Source: Alphaproteobacteria bacterium
Lineage (GTDB): Bacteria > Pseudomonadota > Alphaproteobacteria > Rhizobiales > JAKIUO01
Length of the DNA: 51,358 nucleotides
Direction: 5' to 3'
Assembly: GCA_024280475.1 (NCBI GenBank)
Contig: JAJRQA010000269.1
Coordinates: 1 to 51,358, forward strand
Part shown: positions 28,775 to 36,730 of the stretch, piece by piece
How the letters are laid out: every line of letters begins with the position of its first letter
Numbering within the stretch: position 1 is the first letter of the stretch
Notes under the pieces: model-generated
Told to the model about the DNA's origin: nothing
The model's database searches: none
Seen by the model: the letters and a program-made list of their open reading frames with translations, nothing else
Translations under genes and position numbers: made by a program

Positions 28775-31700
28775 ATGATGTGGTGTCCATACATTCGCAA
28801 CCCCTTGGGGAAAGGCGTTTTCTCGCAAGAGATCGCCAGGCTCATATCGCGTGCATCTGTGCAAGCGATGGTGTTCGTGCTGGCCGCTTTATTGCCGGTG
28901 TTTATGCACGGATCTGCGATGGCGCTGGAGCCGATTGCCATAACCGGCACCAAGGACGTCATCGATATATCAGCGCGAGGGGTGTTTTATGAAGGGCGCG
29001 GCGATCGTTTGCAGGTTGAGACCGCCGCTGGACGCGATGGCATCGCCGGGCGTATGTCTGTGCGCGCACGCCAAACGGGCAGCAATCCGCGATGGGTTGT
29101 TTTTGCGCTGCAAAATGGCACCACCCAAACTATCGAGCAATGGCTGACAGCACAACGATACAGTCTCAATGACTCCAAATTTTTCAATCCCGATCTGGAT
29201 AAAGCGCGAATTGGGGCAGTAACGCCGTCCGCCGGCTTTGCTCCAGAGCGAGTATCATCCGATAATACAGATATTTTTTCACTCATTGTTGAGCCTGGGG
29301 CGATAGTGACATTTGTCGTTGAATTATCGGGCAAGACTTATCCGCGATTATCGCTTTGGAAGGTCACGGCATTCGAGAAAAAGCGCCGTAACGGGCATTT
29401 GTTCAACGGTATTTTGCTTGGTATCACCGGCATTATGGCGATCCTTTTATCGGCTCTGTTTGCCGCCAATCACAAGGCCATGTTCCCGGCTGGTGCGCTC
29501 GTCATCTGGGTTGGACTTGCTTATATGTGCGCGGAATTTGGCTTCTTGCAAAAGCTGTTTAATCTCTCCACCGATGGCAATGCGGTCTACCGTGCAGCCA
29601 CCGAAGCGGCCTTTGCCACCTCACTGGTCAGCTTCTTGTATATTTTTTTGTCTTTACGCCTTTGGCATGGATGGATCAAGCTGTTTTTCATCAGCTGGAT
29701 CCTGGCGCAAGGGGGTCTGGTCTTGCTGGCCTTTGTTGATGCGCCATTGGCGAGTTCGCTGGCACGGCTTAGTTTTGGCGCGATCGGTGTGATCGGCGGT
29801 CTGTTTATTCTCTATCTGGCATTGCGCGGCCAAAGCCGGGCGCTTTCGTTGATGCCAACCTGGCTATTATTTCTGGTCTGGCTATTTGGTATGGGCGTCA
29901 CCATTCATGGTCTGTTGTCTGGCGATATGGTGGTAACGGCGATGAATGCCGGGCTGGTATTATTGCTGGCTTTGTTTGGCTTTACGGTCACGCAATTTGC
30001 TTTTTCTGCGATGGACCATACGGGCAAGGGGCCAGCTGATCGATTTTACTTTAATGGTCAGGCCATTGAAGGGGCGGGGGCCTGTGTCTGGTTTTGGGAT
30101 GCTCGTCATGACACCATCGAGGTTGGCAAAGAGGTGGAAGAAGCGCTTGGTCTTTCCTGGGGAACTCTGTCTGGTTCTTTTGGCGACTGGCTTGATTATT
30201 TGCACCCCGCAGATCGTGAGCGTTTTTCTTTGATGCTGCTGGGCGTCAAAGAGCGCAATGGTGGACCGGTTAGTATTGATTTTCGCATGCGCCGTTCGGA
30301 TGGGACTTATCTTTGGTATGATTTGAAGGCCCACACGGATGACTGGGTCAAGGCGCGTACCTTGACTTGTGTTGGCCTTCTCCACGATGTCACCAGTACA
30401 AAGCGGGCTCATGAACGATTGGTGCATGATGCTGTGAATGACAGTTTGACGGGGCTTCCAAATCAAGAAATTTATGCTGATCGTCTGGCAACGGCGGTGA
30501 TGCGTGTGCAACAAGAACGGGCGGCTCCTCCGGCGGTCTTGTTCATCGATCTTGATCGTTTCAAGAATATCAATGCAAGATTTGGTATGGGAGTTGGGGA
30601 CACCATGTTGCTGACTGTGGCTCGTCGGATTGCGCGTTATTTACGGCCTCAAGATGCGTTGGCACGGATCGGTGGGGATCAGTTTGCCATTTTGTTGCTT
30701 GCTGAAACCGGGCCCAGTCAGGTTACTCAGTTGGCAGAACGGGTTCGCAAGGCCTTGCGCGGCCCCATCAAAATCGCCGGCGAAGAAGTGATCCTTACCA
30801 GCTCCATTGGTTGCAGTCTCTATACGGGATCAAGATGCACTGGCGAAAGCTTGTTCCGTGAAGCGGAAATCGCCATGTATCAGGCCAAACGACTTGGCAC
30901 AGACCGTATCGAGTTGTTCAAGCCCGATATGCTGTCGGATCGCGATGATCGGGTGGCATTGGAAAGTGACCTGCGCCAAGCGATTGGGCGCGGCGAATTG
31001 CAGATATTATATCAGCCCATCATGCGATTGGCGCGCGGCGAACTGGTTGGCTTTGAGGCGCTGTTGCGTTGGGAACATCCAAAATTTGGAGCCATCAGTC
31101 CTGATGAATTTATTCCTATTGCAGAAGGCAATGGCACGATCCTTGAGCTGGGGGCGTTTGTTCTTGATCAGGCATCGCGTGAAGCTGCGCGCTGGCAGCG
31201 TATCGTCCCGGTGAACGAAAAGCCATTATTTGTCAGCGTCAATGTTTCTAGCGGGCAATTGTTTCGCGAGGAACTGGTGGTCGATATTCGCCATATTTTA
31301 TCGCGTCAAAATCTACCCCAAGGAGCGCTGCGCCTGGAGATTACGGAATCTATCGTGATGGAAAACCCCGAACAGGCGATCGATATATTGCACACGCTAA
31401 AAGCGTTGGGCGCCGGTCTTTCGATGGATGATTTTGGCACGGGCTATTCGTCCTTGAGTTATTTGCTGCGCTTCCCTTTCGATACCATCAAGGTTGATCG
31501 TGAAATCGTTCAGCACCGCAATAATGAAGAGGCGGGTGCTGTTATATTGAGATCGATCGTTGCACTGGTCCATGAACTCAACAAGGATGTAGTTGCTGAA
31601 GGTATCGAAACCGACGAAGACGCAGCTTATTTGCGCTCTATCAAATGTGATTATGGGCAAGGGTTTTATTACGGCGAAGCCATGAGTGCCAATGAGGTTC

Positions 31701-32047
31701 AAAACTTGTTAAAAGCCTTGGTGAAAACAGGCAGGCTGGTGCTGCAACCGACCAAAAAGAAAGCCAGGAAAGCGCCGATTGCACCGATTGAAAACGCCAC
31801 AATCGCGACAGCATCCAATGAACAAATGGCGCAGCCGCCAGCCCCACCGCGACACCCTGGACCGGCACCAGTTCCTGCTGGTCAGTCTTCTTTTGCCCCT
31901 GTGCCTCCGCCGCCTGTACCAATGTCCTCGCCTTCTTCAGTGCCCAAGGGGGCTCCGACCCGGCCGGTCGCAGCTCCAACCGCCAATCCTTCGCGCGATC
32001 AACACCCGGTCAGCGTCAAATCTATCCCCAACCGGAAAAGTGGTTAA
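28775..32047 (+). CDS. Membrane GGDEF-EAL cyclic di-GMP protein
   Basis: A 1090-residue signalling protein. It has an N-terminal membrane segment (about 28-50), a periplasmic domain (about 51-205) and about seven membrane helices (about 207-410), a 7TM-DISM-like layout. A PAS domain (about 425-540), GGDEF domain (about 550-715), EAL domain (about 735-985) and a Pro/Ala-rich tail (about 1015-1085) follow. The diguanylate cyclase signature reads GGDQF near 632, with Gln in the fourth position. An RxxD inhibitory site (RPQD) lies 5 residues before it. EAL catalytic motifs EALLRW, ITES, DDFGTGYSSL and VVAEGIE are intact, so phosphodiesterase activity is the safer prediction. The ribosome binding site is weak. 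Confidence 0.92.
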   Translation: MMWCPYIRNPLGKGVFSQEIARLISRASVQAMVFVLAALLPVFMHGSAMALEPIAITGTKDVIDISARGVFYEGRGDRLQVETAAGRDGIAGRMSVRARQTGSNPRWVVFALQNGTTQTIEQWLTAQRYSLNDSKFFNPDLDKARIGAVTPSAGFAPERVSSDNTDIFSLIVEPGAIVTFVVELSGKTYPRLSLWKVTAFEKKRRNGHLFNGILLGITGIMAILLSALFAANHKAMFPAGALVIWVGLAYMCAEFGFLQKLFNLSTDGNAVYRAATEAAFATSLVSFLYIFLSLRLWHGWIKLFFISWILAQGGLVLLAFVDAPLASSLARLSFGAIGVIGGLFILYLALRGQSRALSLMPTWLLFLVWLFGMGVTIHGLLSGDMVVTAMNAGLVLLLALFGFTVTQFAFSAMDHTGKGPADRFYFNGQAIEGAGACVWFWDARHDTIEVGKEVEEALGLSWGTLSGSFGDWLDYLHPADRERFSLMLLGVKERNGGPVSIDFRMRRSDGTYLWYDLKAHTDDWVKARTLTCVGLLHDVTSTKRAHERLVHDAVNDSLTGLPNQEIYADRLATAVMRVQQERAAPPAVLFIDLDRFKNINARFGMGVGDTMLLTVARRIARYLRPQDALARIGGDQFAILLLAETGPSQVTQLAERVRKALRGPIKIAGEEVILTSSIGCSLYTGSRCTGESLFREAEIAMYQAKRLGTDRIELFKPDMLSDRDDRVALESDLRQAIGRGELQILYQPIMRLARGELVGFEALLRWEHPKFGAISPDEFIPIAEGNGTILELGAFVLDQASREAARWQRIVPVNEKPLFVSVNVSSGQLFREELVVDIRHILSRQNLPQGALRLEITESIVMENPEQAIDILHTLKALGAGLSMDDFGTGYSSLSYLLRFPFDTIKVDREIVQHRNNEEAGAVILRSIVALVHELNKDVVAEGIETDEDAAYLRSIKCDYGQGFYYGEAMSANEVQNLLKALVKTGRLVLQPTKKKARKAPIAPIENATIATASNEQMAQPPAPPRHPGPAPVPAGQSSFAPVPPPPVPMSSPSSVPKGAPTRPVAAPTANPSRDQHPVSVKSIPNRKSG

Positions 32048-32170
32048 ACCCGCTCGAGTGTTGCTTAAGACGTAACTCATGAGGTATTAGCCAAGTTTAT
32101 TTAATTGAATGGGGTATTTGTAATGTTCAATGATCAAAATTGAAGAGCAGTTCAGATCAAATGAGGCTAG

Positions 32171-32211
32171 AATCTGCAAAACATCCTCTGGAGCAGAGTG
32201 TTTTGCAGATT
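32171..32211 (+). promoter_or_regulatory. Strong stem-loop upstream of glmM
   Basis: AATCTGCAAAACA and TGTTTTGCAGATT form an exact 13-bp stem, with an inner CTCTG/CAGAG stem in the loop. It ends 33 bp before the glmM ATG. No T tract follows, so it is not a classic terminator of the preceding gene. It could be a 5' UTR structure of glmM or an operator. Confidence 0.65.
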
Positions 32212-32244
32212 GAGATTTTAATGTGAAACAGGTGGAATTCACAA

Positions 32245-33579
32245 ATGTCGAGAAAATATTTTGGAACCGATGGAATTCGGGCGCAAGCCAATTCATTTCC
32301 CATGACGTCTGATGTGGCCATGCGTGTAGGCATGGCGGCTGGCAAGGTATTTACCACAGGCAATCATCGCCATCGTGTGGTGATTGGCAAGGATACGCGT
32401 TTGTCGGGTTATATGCTTGAGTCTGCCATGGTCGCGGGCTTTACCTCCGTTGGTATGGATGTCTTTCAACTTGGACCTATGCCAACCCCGGCTGTTGCCA
32501 TGCTCACCCGTTCCTTGCGCGCTGATCTGGGTGTGATGATTTCCGCGTCCCACAATGTTTTTTCCGATAATGGTATCAAACTTTTCGGTCCAGATGGCTT
32601 CAAGCTGTCGGATGAAACCGAGCTGGAAATTGAAAAGCTCATGGATGGCAATATCTCTTCGCTGTTGTCGGCATCTGCGAAGTTGGGCAGGGCCAAGCGC
32701 ATTGATTCGGCGCAAGAGCGCTATATAGAATTTGCCAAACGCACCTTGCCACGCAATCAAAGTTTTGACGGTATGCGGGTCGTGGTCGATTGCGCCAATG
32801 GTGCAGCTTATAAGGTTGCTCCTGAAGCCTTGTGGGAGCTGGGAGCCGAGGTCATCAAAATTGGCGTTGACCCTGATGGCTTCAATATCAACAAGAATTG
32901 CGGTTCTACTCATACCGCTTTGCTAAGCAAAAAGGTCAAGGAAATGCGTGCCGACATCGGTATTGCGCTTGATGGTGATGCCGACCGCATGCTGATCGTC
33001 GATGAAGAGGGTCGCGAGATTGATGGCGATCAGATTATGGCAGTCATAGCCGAGAGCTGGCTTGAAAAAGAACGCCTGACTGCTGGCGGAGTTGTTGCCA
33101 CGGTGATGTCCAATCTGGGGCTTGAGCGCTATTTGAATGGGCTTAATCTGACTCTTGAGCGGACATTGGTTGGAGATCGCTACGTGGTCGAACATATGCG
33201 CAAGCATGGGTTTAATGTTGGCGGCGAGCAATCAGGCCATATTGTCTTGTCTGATTTTACCACCACAGGTGACGGGCTGGTTTCAGCTCTGCAGGTAATG
33301 TCGGTAGTTGCAAAAAGCGGCAAGACAGTTTCAGAAGTCTGCAGCAAATTCGAACCGGTTCCCCAATTGCTCAAAAATGTCCGCTACAAGAGCGGCGAGC
33401 CGTTGAAGAAAAAGCAGGTTATAGAGGCCATTAGTGACGGAGAAGAGCGACTAGGAAAAACCGGTCGCTTGGTCATCCGCCCCTCTGGCACAGAGCCGGT
33501 TATACGTGTGATGGCCGAGGGAGATGATCAGCAGCTCGTCAATGCCGTTGTCGGTGATATATGCGCTGCGCTTCGTTGA
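32245..33579 (+). CDS. glmM: Phosphoglucosamine mutase
   Basis: A 444-residue enzyme that converts glucosamine-6-phosphate to glucosamine-1-phosphate for UDP-GlcNAc, and so for peptidoglycan and LPS. The phosphoserine is Ser102 in [13 protein letters not shown]. Mg-binding DGDADRM is at about 245-251, and [10 protein letters not shown] and [15 protein letters not shown] complete the active site. The length is normal. The start [12 protein letters not shown] is family-typical, and AGGTGG precedes it. In many relatives ftsH precedes glmM; here a GGDEF-EAL gene does. A palindromic element begins 17 bp after the stop. Confidence 0.96.
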   Translation: MSRKYFGTDGIRAQANSFPMTSDVAMRVGMAAGKVFTTGNHRHRVVIGKDTRLSGYMLESAMVAGFTSVGMDVFQLGPMPTPAVAMLTRSLRADLGVMISASHNVFSDNGIKLFGPDGFKLSDETELEIEKLMDGNISSLLSASAKLGRAKRIDSAQERYIEFAKRTLPRNQSFDGMRVVVDCANGAAYKVAPEALWELGAEVIKIGVDPDGFNINKNCGSTHTALLSKKVKEMRADIGIALDGDADRMLIVDEEGREIDGDQIMAVIAESWLEKERLTAGGVVATVMSNLGLERYLNGLNLTLERTLVGDRYVVEHMRKHGFNVGGEQSGHIVLSDFTTTGDGLVSALQVMSVVAKSGKTVSEVCSKFEPVPQLLKNVRYKSGEPLKKKQVIEAISDGEERLGKTGRLVIRPSGTEPVIRVMAEGDDQQLVNAVVGDICAALR

Positions 33580-33596
33580 TATATCTTGTTTGATTT

Positions 33597-33808
33597 ATCT
33601 CACGGCTATTCCGCCTCCGGCGAGCCTCCGATAGGGCGGGCTACCGCCCGGCGCGTAGTCACGCTTGCCTCCCGATGGTCGGAATTCTTAAACAACTGAC
33701 GATTTCATTGGTATCACGAATTCCGATATACTCATCGGCAAGGCCGACTGGCCGCCGCGCTTTGCGTGCCCATCGGAGGCCCGCCGCCAGGCGGAATAGC
33801 CGTGAGAT
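33597..33808. repeat. Palindromic intergenic element, copy B
   Basis: This is the cleanest copy, 212 bp. It begins ATCTCACGGCTATTCCGCC and ends with the reverse, GGCGGAATAGCCGTGAGAT. The left half here is the R-type arm (GCGTAGTCACGC, then CCTCCCGATGGTCGGAATTC). The right half is the L-type arm in reverse (GGCCAGTCGGCC, CCGATGAGTATATCGG). A GAATTC lies at the inner end of both arms, around a 30-bp AT-rich centre. It fills the gap between convergent glmM and the uracil-DNA glycosylase gene, ending 4 bp before the facing stop. Orientation is inverted relative to copies A and C. Confidence 0.92.
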
Positions 33809-33812
33809 ATAA

Positions 33813-34448
33813 TTAGAGCTCTTTGCGAATGAGCTTGAACACGTCCTCGAACATGGGTTTGGTGAGACGGCGGGTGTTAAGATTGTAGCGCGAGCAATGA
33901 TAGCTATCGATGAGGATCAGCTGGTTATCGAGCTGGTGCCGTTCGCCATGCTTGAAGGGATATTCAACCAGTCTCTTGTTTTGCGTCCGCACCACACTGT
34001 CATGAGCAATTTTTCCCAGCGCCAGAATGACTTTAAGTGCCTTTGTTTGCTTGATGCGTTGCGTGAGGAACGGGCGGCAGGCATTAATTTCACCACCAAC
34101 CGGCTTGTTTTGCGGCGGCACACAGCGGACCGCATTGGTGATCATGGCATCGACGAGTTCAAGGCCATCGTCGGCTCGCGCTTTGTAGGTGCCCGTTGCG
34201 AAACCGAACTCCACAAGCGTTTCATAGAGCAGATCTCCGGCTGCATCGCCTGTAAACGGGCGCCCCGACCAATTGGCGCCCTTGAGGCCTGGCGCCAGGC
34301 CAACGATCAGCAGGCGCGCTGAGTGCGATCCAAAGGAGGCAACAGCACCATTGAAAAAATCAGGGAATTTTTGTTGATTACTTCGCCGAAACTCGACAAG
34401 TCGGGGGCAGATCTGGCAGTCTTTTGGGGCTTCTGGTGGGGTTTTCAT
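33813..34448 (-). CDS. Uracil-DNA glycosylase, family 5 (UDGb) type
   Basis: A 211-residue DNA repair enzyme that removes uracil and related damaged bases. Motif 1 reads GLAPGLKGANWSGRPFTGD and motif 2 reads SYHCSRYNLNTRRLT, as in UDGb (family 5), which lacks the catalytic Asp of family 1. Cysteines in CQICPRL near the N-terminus, with later Cys residues (AVRCVPP, NACRP), likely bind a 4Fe-4S cluster. The ATG at 34448 begins MKTPPEAPKDC. A TTG three codons earlier is possible, since AGAAGAA lies closer to it. It stands alone on the minus strand. Confidence 0.9.
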   Translation of the reverse strand: MKTPPEAPKDCQICPRLVEFRRSNQQKFPDFFNGAVASFGSHSARLLIVGLAPGLKGANWSGRPFTGDAAGDLLYETLVEFGFATGTYKARADDGLELVDAMITNAVRCVPPQNKPVGGEINACRPFLTQRIKQTKALKVILALGKIAHDSVVRTQNKRLVEYPFKHGERHQLDNQLILIDSYHCSRYNLNTRRLTKPMFEDVFKLIRKEL

Positions 34449-34571
34449 GGACAGCAATTTCTTCTATTCAATAAAACAACACAAATCTGGCATCGAATGA
34501 TGCCAGATTCTTCTAAATTATGAATAGAGGGAGATATCTCTAGAAATCAACATCTCTCAGTTATTTTTTCT

Positions 34572-35162
34572 CTAGACCTCTTCAAGTTCATCTTCAAAAT
34601 CATCTTCAGCATCTGCTGGCTCTGTTGCGGCGTGTTCTTTGTGCCCGATCAGCGCGGCAAGTTCCTTGATTTCAACAAACTGATCCGCTTGACGGCGCAA
34701 ATCATCCGCAATCATGGGAGGGGAAGTGGCAAGGGTCGATACGATGCTGACGCGCTTGCCGCGGTTTTGTAGAGCCTCGACAAGAGCACGAAAATCGCCG
34801 TCTCCAGAGAAGATGACAATGTGATCCAGATGCTCTGCAAGGGTCAAGGCTCCAACCGTCAATTCGGTATCCATATTGCCTTTGATTTTGCGGCGACCGG
34901 CGCTATCGGTAAATTCCTTGGTAGGCTTGGTGATCATGGTGTATCCATTATAATCCAACCAGTCGATTAAGGGCCGAATAGAGGAATATTCCTGATCATC
35001 AGTAATGGCGGTGTAGTATAACGCTCTAATAAAATGAGTATTATTCTCAAAAAACTTAAGAAGTCTCTTGTAGTCTATTTCCAGTCCGATATTTTTAGTT
35101 GTAGCGTATAGGTTTGCGCCATCAATAAAAAGGGCGGTTCTTTCATTTTTATTTAGTTTCAT
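34572..35162 (-). CDS. NYN domain protein (LabA/DUF88-like)
   Basis: A 196-residue protein with a PIN-like NYN nuclease fold. Acidic residues of the putative metal site are in ALFIDGANLYATTK, KGNMDTELTVGA and IVIFSGDGDFRALVEAL. The C-terminal 25 residues are highly acidic (DAEDDFEDELEEV). Family members are thought to process RNA, but the substrate is unknown. The gene starts in a strongly AT-rich stretch and is divergent from folK. Confidence 0.88.
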   Translation of the reverse strand: MKLNKNERTALFIDGANLYATTKNIGLEIDYKRLLKFFENNTHFIRALYYTAITDDQEYSSIRPLIDWLDYNGYTMITKPTKEFTDSAGRRKIKGNMDTELTVGALTLAEHLDHIVIFSGDGDFRALVEALQNRGKRVSIVSTLATSPPMIADDLRRQADQFVEIKELAALIGHKEHAATEPADAEDDFEDELEEV

Positions 35163-35377
35163 TTTATTTATTCTTTATGATTATCACTGCATATTTAATG
35201 AAATTATCAAAGTTACTCTGTGTACGTGAGTTAATTACTTTGATCTTTAAATATATATAGTTATTTAATTTGTAAAACTCAATCCTAGATTAGAAAGATT
35301 CTTAGCTTTTAATGAAAGATCGAAGTGAATATGTCGTTACCAATGTTTTCGTCATTGTTTCTGGGGGGTAAAATCAT
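35163..35377. other. AT-rich divergent promoter region
   Basis: A 215-bp gap between the NYN gene and folK, much richer in A and T than its surroundings (for example 35163-35340). It presumably carries promoters for both genes. No specific elements can be assigned with confidence. Confidence 0.4.
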
Positions 35378-35953
35378 ATGGTTCTGATCGCACTGGGCGG
35401 AAATATACCCGTTGAAAACCGGTCGCCTTTACAAACATTACGCTGGGCGATTGACGAGATGGCAAAATATCAGATTTATGTCATGTCAATTTCATCCTTC
35501 TATTGTACGAAGCCGGTCGGACAGGCGGGGCAGTCCGATTATGTCAATGCGGTTGTTCGTGTGCGGGCTACTATGAAGCCGGCCAATCTACTAAAAAATC
35601 TAAAACTGATCGAACTGGCAGCGGGGCGGGGAGTGCAACCTGCTCCATTAAGGGCGCGTTGGGGACCTCGGCCACTGGATCTTGATCTTGTTGATTATAA
35701 AACAATGGTTACGAGGAATTTTCACGTATGTAGCCGTGACAGCGTGGTGACAAAGGGGGCGAAAATGCAGAGAGTAAATCGTTGTGAACTTGTTTTGCCC
35801 CACCCGCAGGCCCATTTGCGCCCTTTTGTTATTCGACCCATTATCGATATTGCGCCGTTCTGGCACCACCCGGTTACCGGCCTGTCCGCCCTTTCCATGT
35901 GGGCTTTGATTAAAAACAAGCCTGACGGGAGTATTCTTCACAAGCTTTCTTGA
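35378..35953 (+). CDS. folK: HPPK, folate biosynthesis
   Basis: A 191-residue 6-hydroxymethyl-7,8-dihydropterin pyrophosphokinase, which transfers pyrophosphate from ATP in folate synthesis. Signatures are LIALGGNIP (strand 1), YCTKPVGQAGQSDYVNAVV and the Mg/ATP motif RWGPRPLDLDLVDY. LPHPQAHLRPFVIRPIIDIA is the usual C-terminal strand. An insertion of about 25 residues (TMVTRNFHVCSRDSVVTKGA) separates the Mg motif from the HP motif. GGGGGG lies about 9 bases before the ATG. Downstream genes rpoZ and rsh are on the same strand. Confidence 0.93.
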   Translation: MVLIALGGNIPVENRSPLQTLRWAIDEMAKYQIYVMSISSFYCTKPVGQAGQSDYVNAVVRVRATMKPANLLKNLKLIELAAGRGVQPAPLRARWGPRPLDLDLVDYKTMVTRNFHVCSRDSVVTKGAKMQRVNRCELVLPHPQAHLRPFVIRPIIDIAPFWHHPVTGLSALSMWALIKNKPDGSILHKLS

Positions 35954-36024
35954 AGGAGTTGGCGGGTATCACATCCGACCTTCCCGACCAAAACTTGTTA
36001 ATTACCCGTATGGTAATTCGGCGC

Positions 36025-36053
36025 TTGCAAATGATACGAATTTTGCGTAAATT
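36025..36053 (+). promoter_or_regulatory. Possible sigma-70 type promoter of rpoZ
   Basis: TTGCAA and TAAATT with a 17-bp spacer lie 140 bp upstream of rpoZ, just after the inverted repeat ATTACC-CGTAT-GGTAAT (36001-36017). This is a visual match only. It is the only such pair I saw in the 239-bp folK-rpoZ gap. Confidence 0.3.
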
Positions 36054-36192
36054 TAGGGTAATATATGATCTCTGGTACAGGGAGCGTGCGATAGAGTTTG
36101 GCTTGAAAAACGTATAGGTCGTTTACCCATACCTGTCAGTGTTCTTTTATTAAACCAGAAGTTTTGAACCATCTTCACTTGAGGAACGCACT

Positions 36193-36612
36193 ATGGCACG
36201 GGTTACTGTCGAAGACTGCATTGATAAAGTCTCCAACCGGTTTGAACTTATTTTGTTGGCAGGGCATCGCTCGCGGATGATTTCGGCTGGTGGCGAGCTG
36301 ACCCTCGAACGGGATAATGATAAAAATCCTGTTGTTGCGCTCCGAGAAATTGCTGAGGAGCGTATCTCTCCTGAAGACATGAAAGAAGATCTTATTCATT
36401 CCTTGCAAAAACATGTGGAAGTTGATGAGCCAGAGGCAGAAGCTGCCCCATTGCTGATCAGCAATCTGCATCAGCGTCCAGAACGTGTTATTCTTGGCCA
36501 GGACGATATGGAAGGCGATGCGCCAGCTCCCGAAATCATGACGGAAGATGAGTTGCTGCGTGGCATGGAACGTCTGGTTCCTGTCGAAAGCAATGGCCGC
36601 AAGCGCCGCTAG
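36193..36612 (+). CDS. rpoZ: RNA polymerase omega subunit
   Basis: A 139-residue protein starting [20 protein letters not shown], with [14 protein letters not shown] and [20 protein letters not shown], the full omega signature. Omega binds beta-prime and helps RNA polymerase assembly and the ppGpp response. The C-terminal acidic tail is alphaproteobacterial in type. GAGGAA lies about 8 bases before the ATG. It precedes rsh by 118 bp, a standard linkage. Confidence 0.96.
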   Translation: MARVTVEDCIDKVSNRFELILLAGHRSRMISAGGELTLERDNDKNPVVALREIAEERISPEDMKEDLIHSLQKHVEVDEPEAEAAPLLISNLHQRPERVILGQDDMEGDAPAPEIMTEDELLRGMERLVPVESNGRKRR

Positions 36613-36730
36613 AAAAAGAATTTGTTACCAAGGCCGTGATGGATAGTTTCGTCATTGTCTTGGCATATGGTTCAGTGTTGGTGAAAATTAGGCGGATTGT
36701 GTAAATCAAAATGAAGGAGTTATTTGGAAT

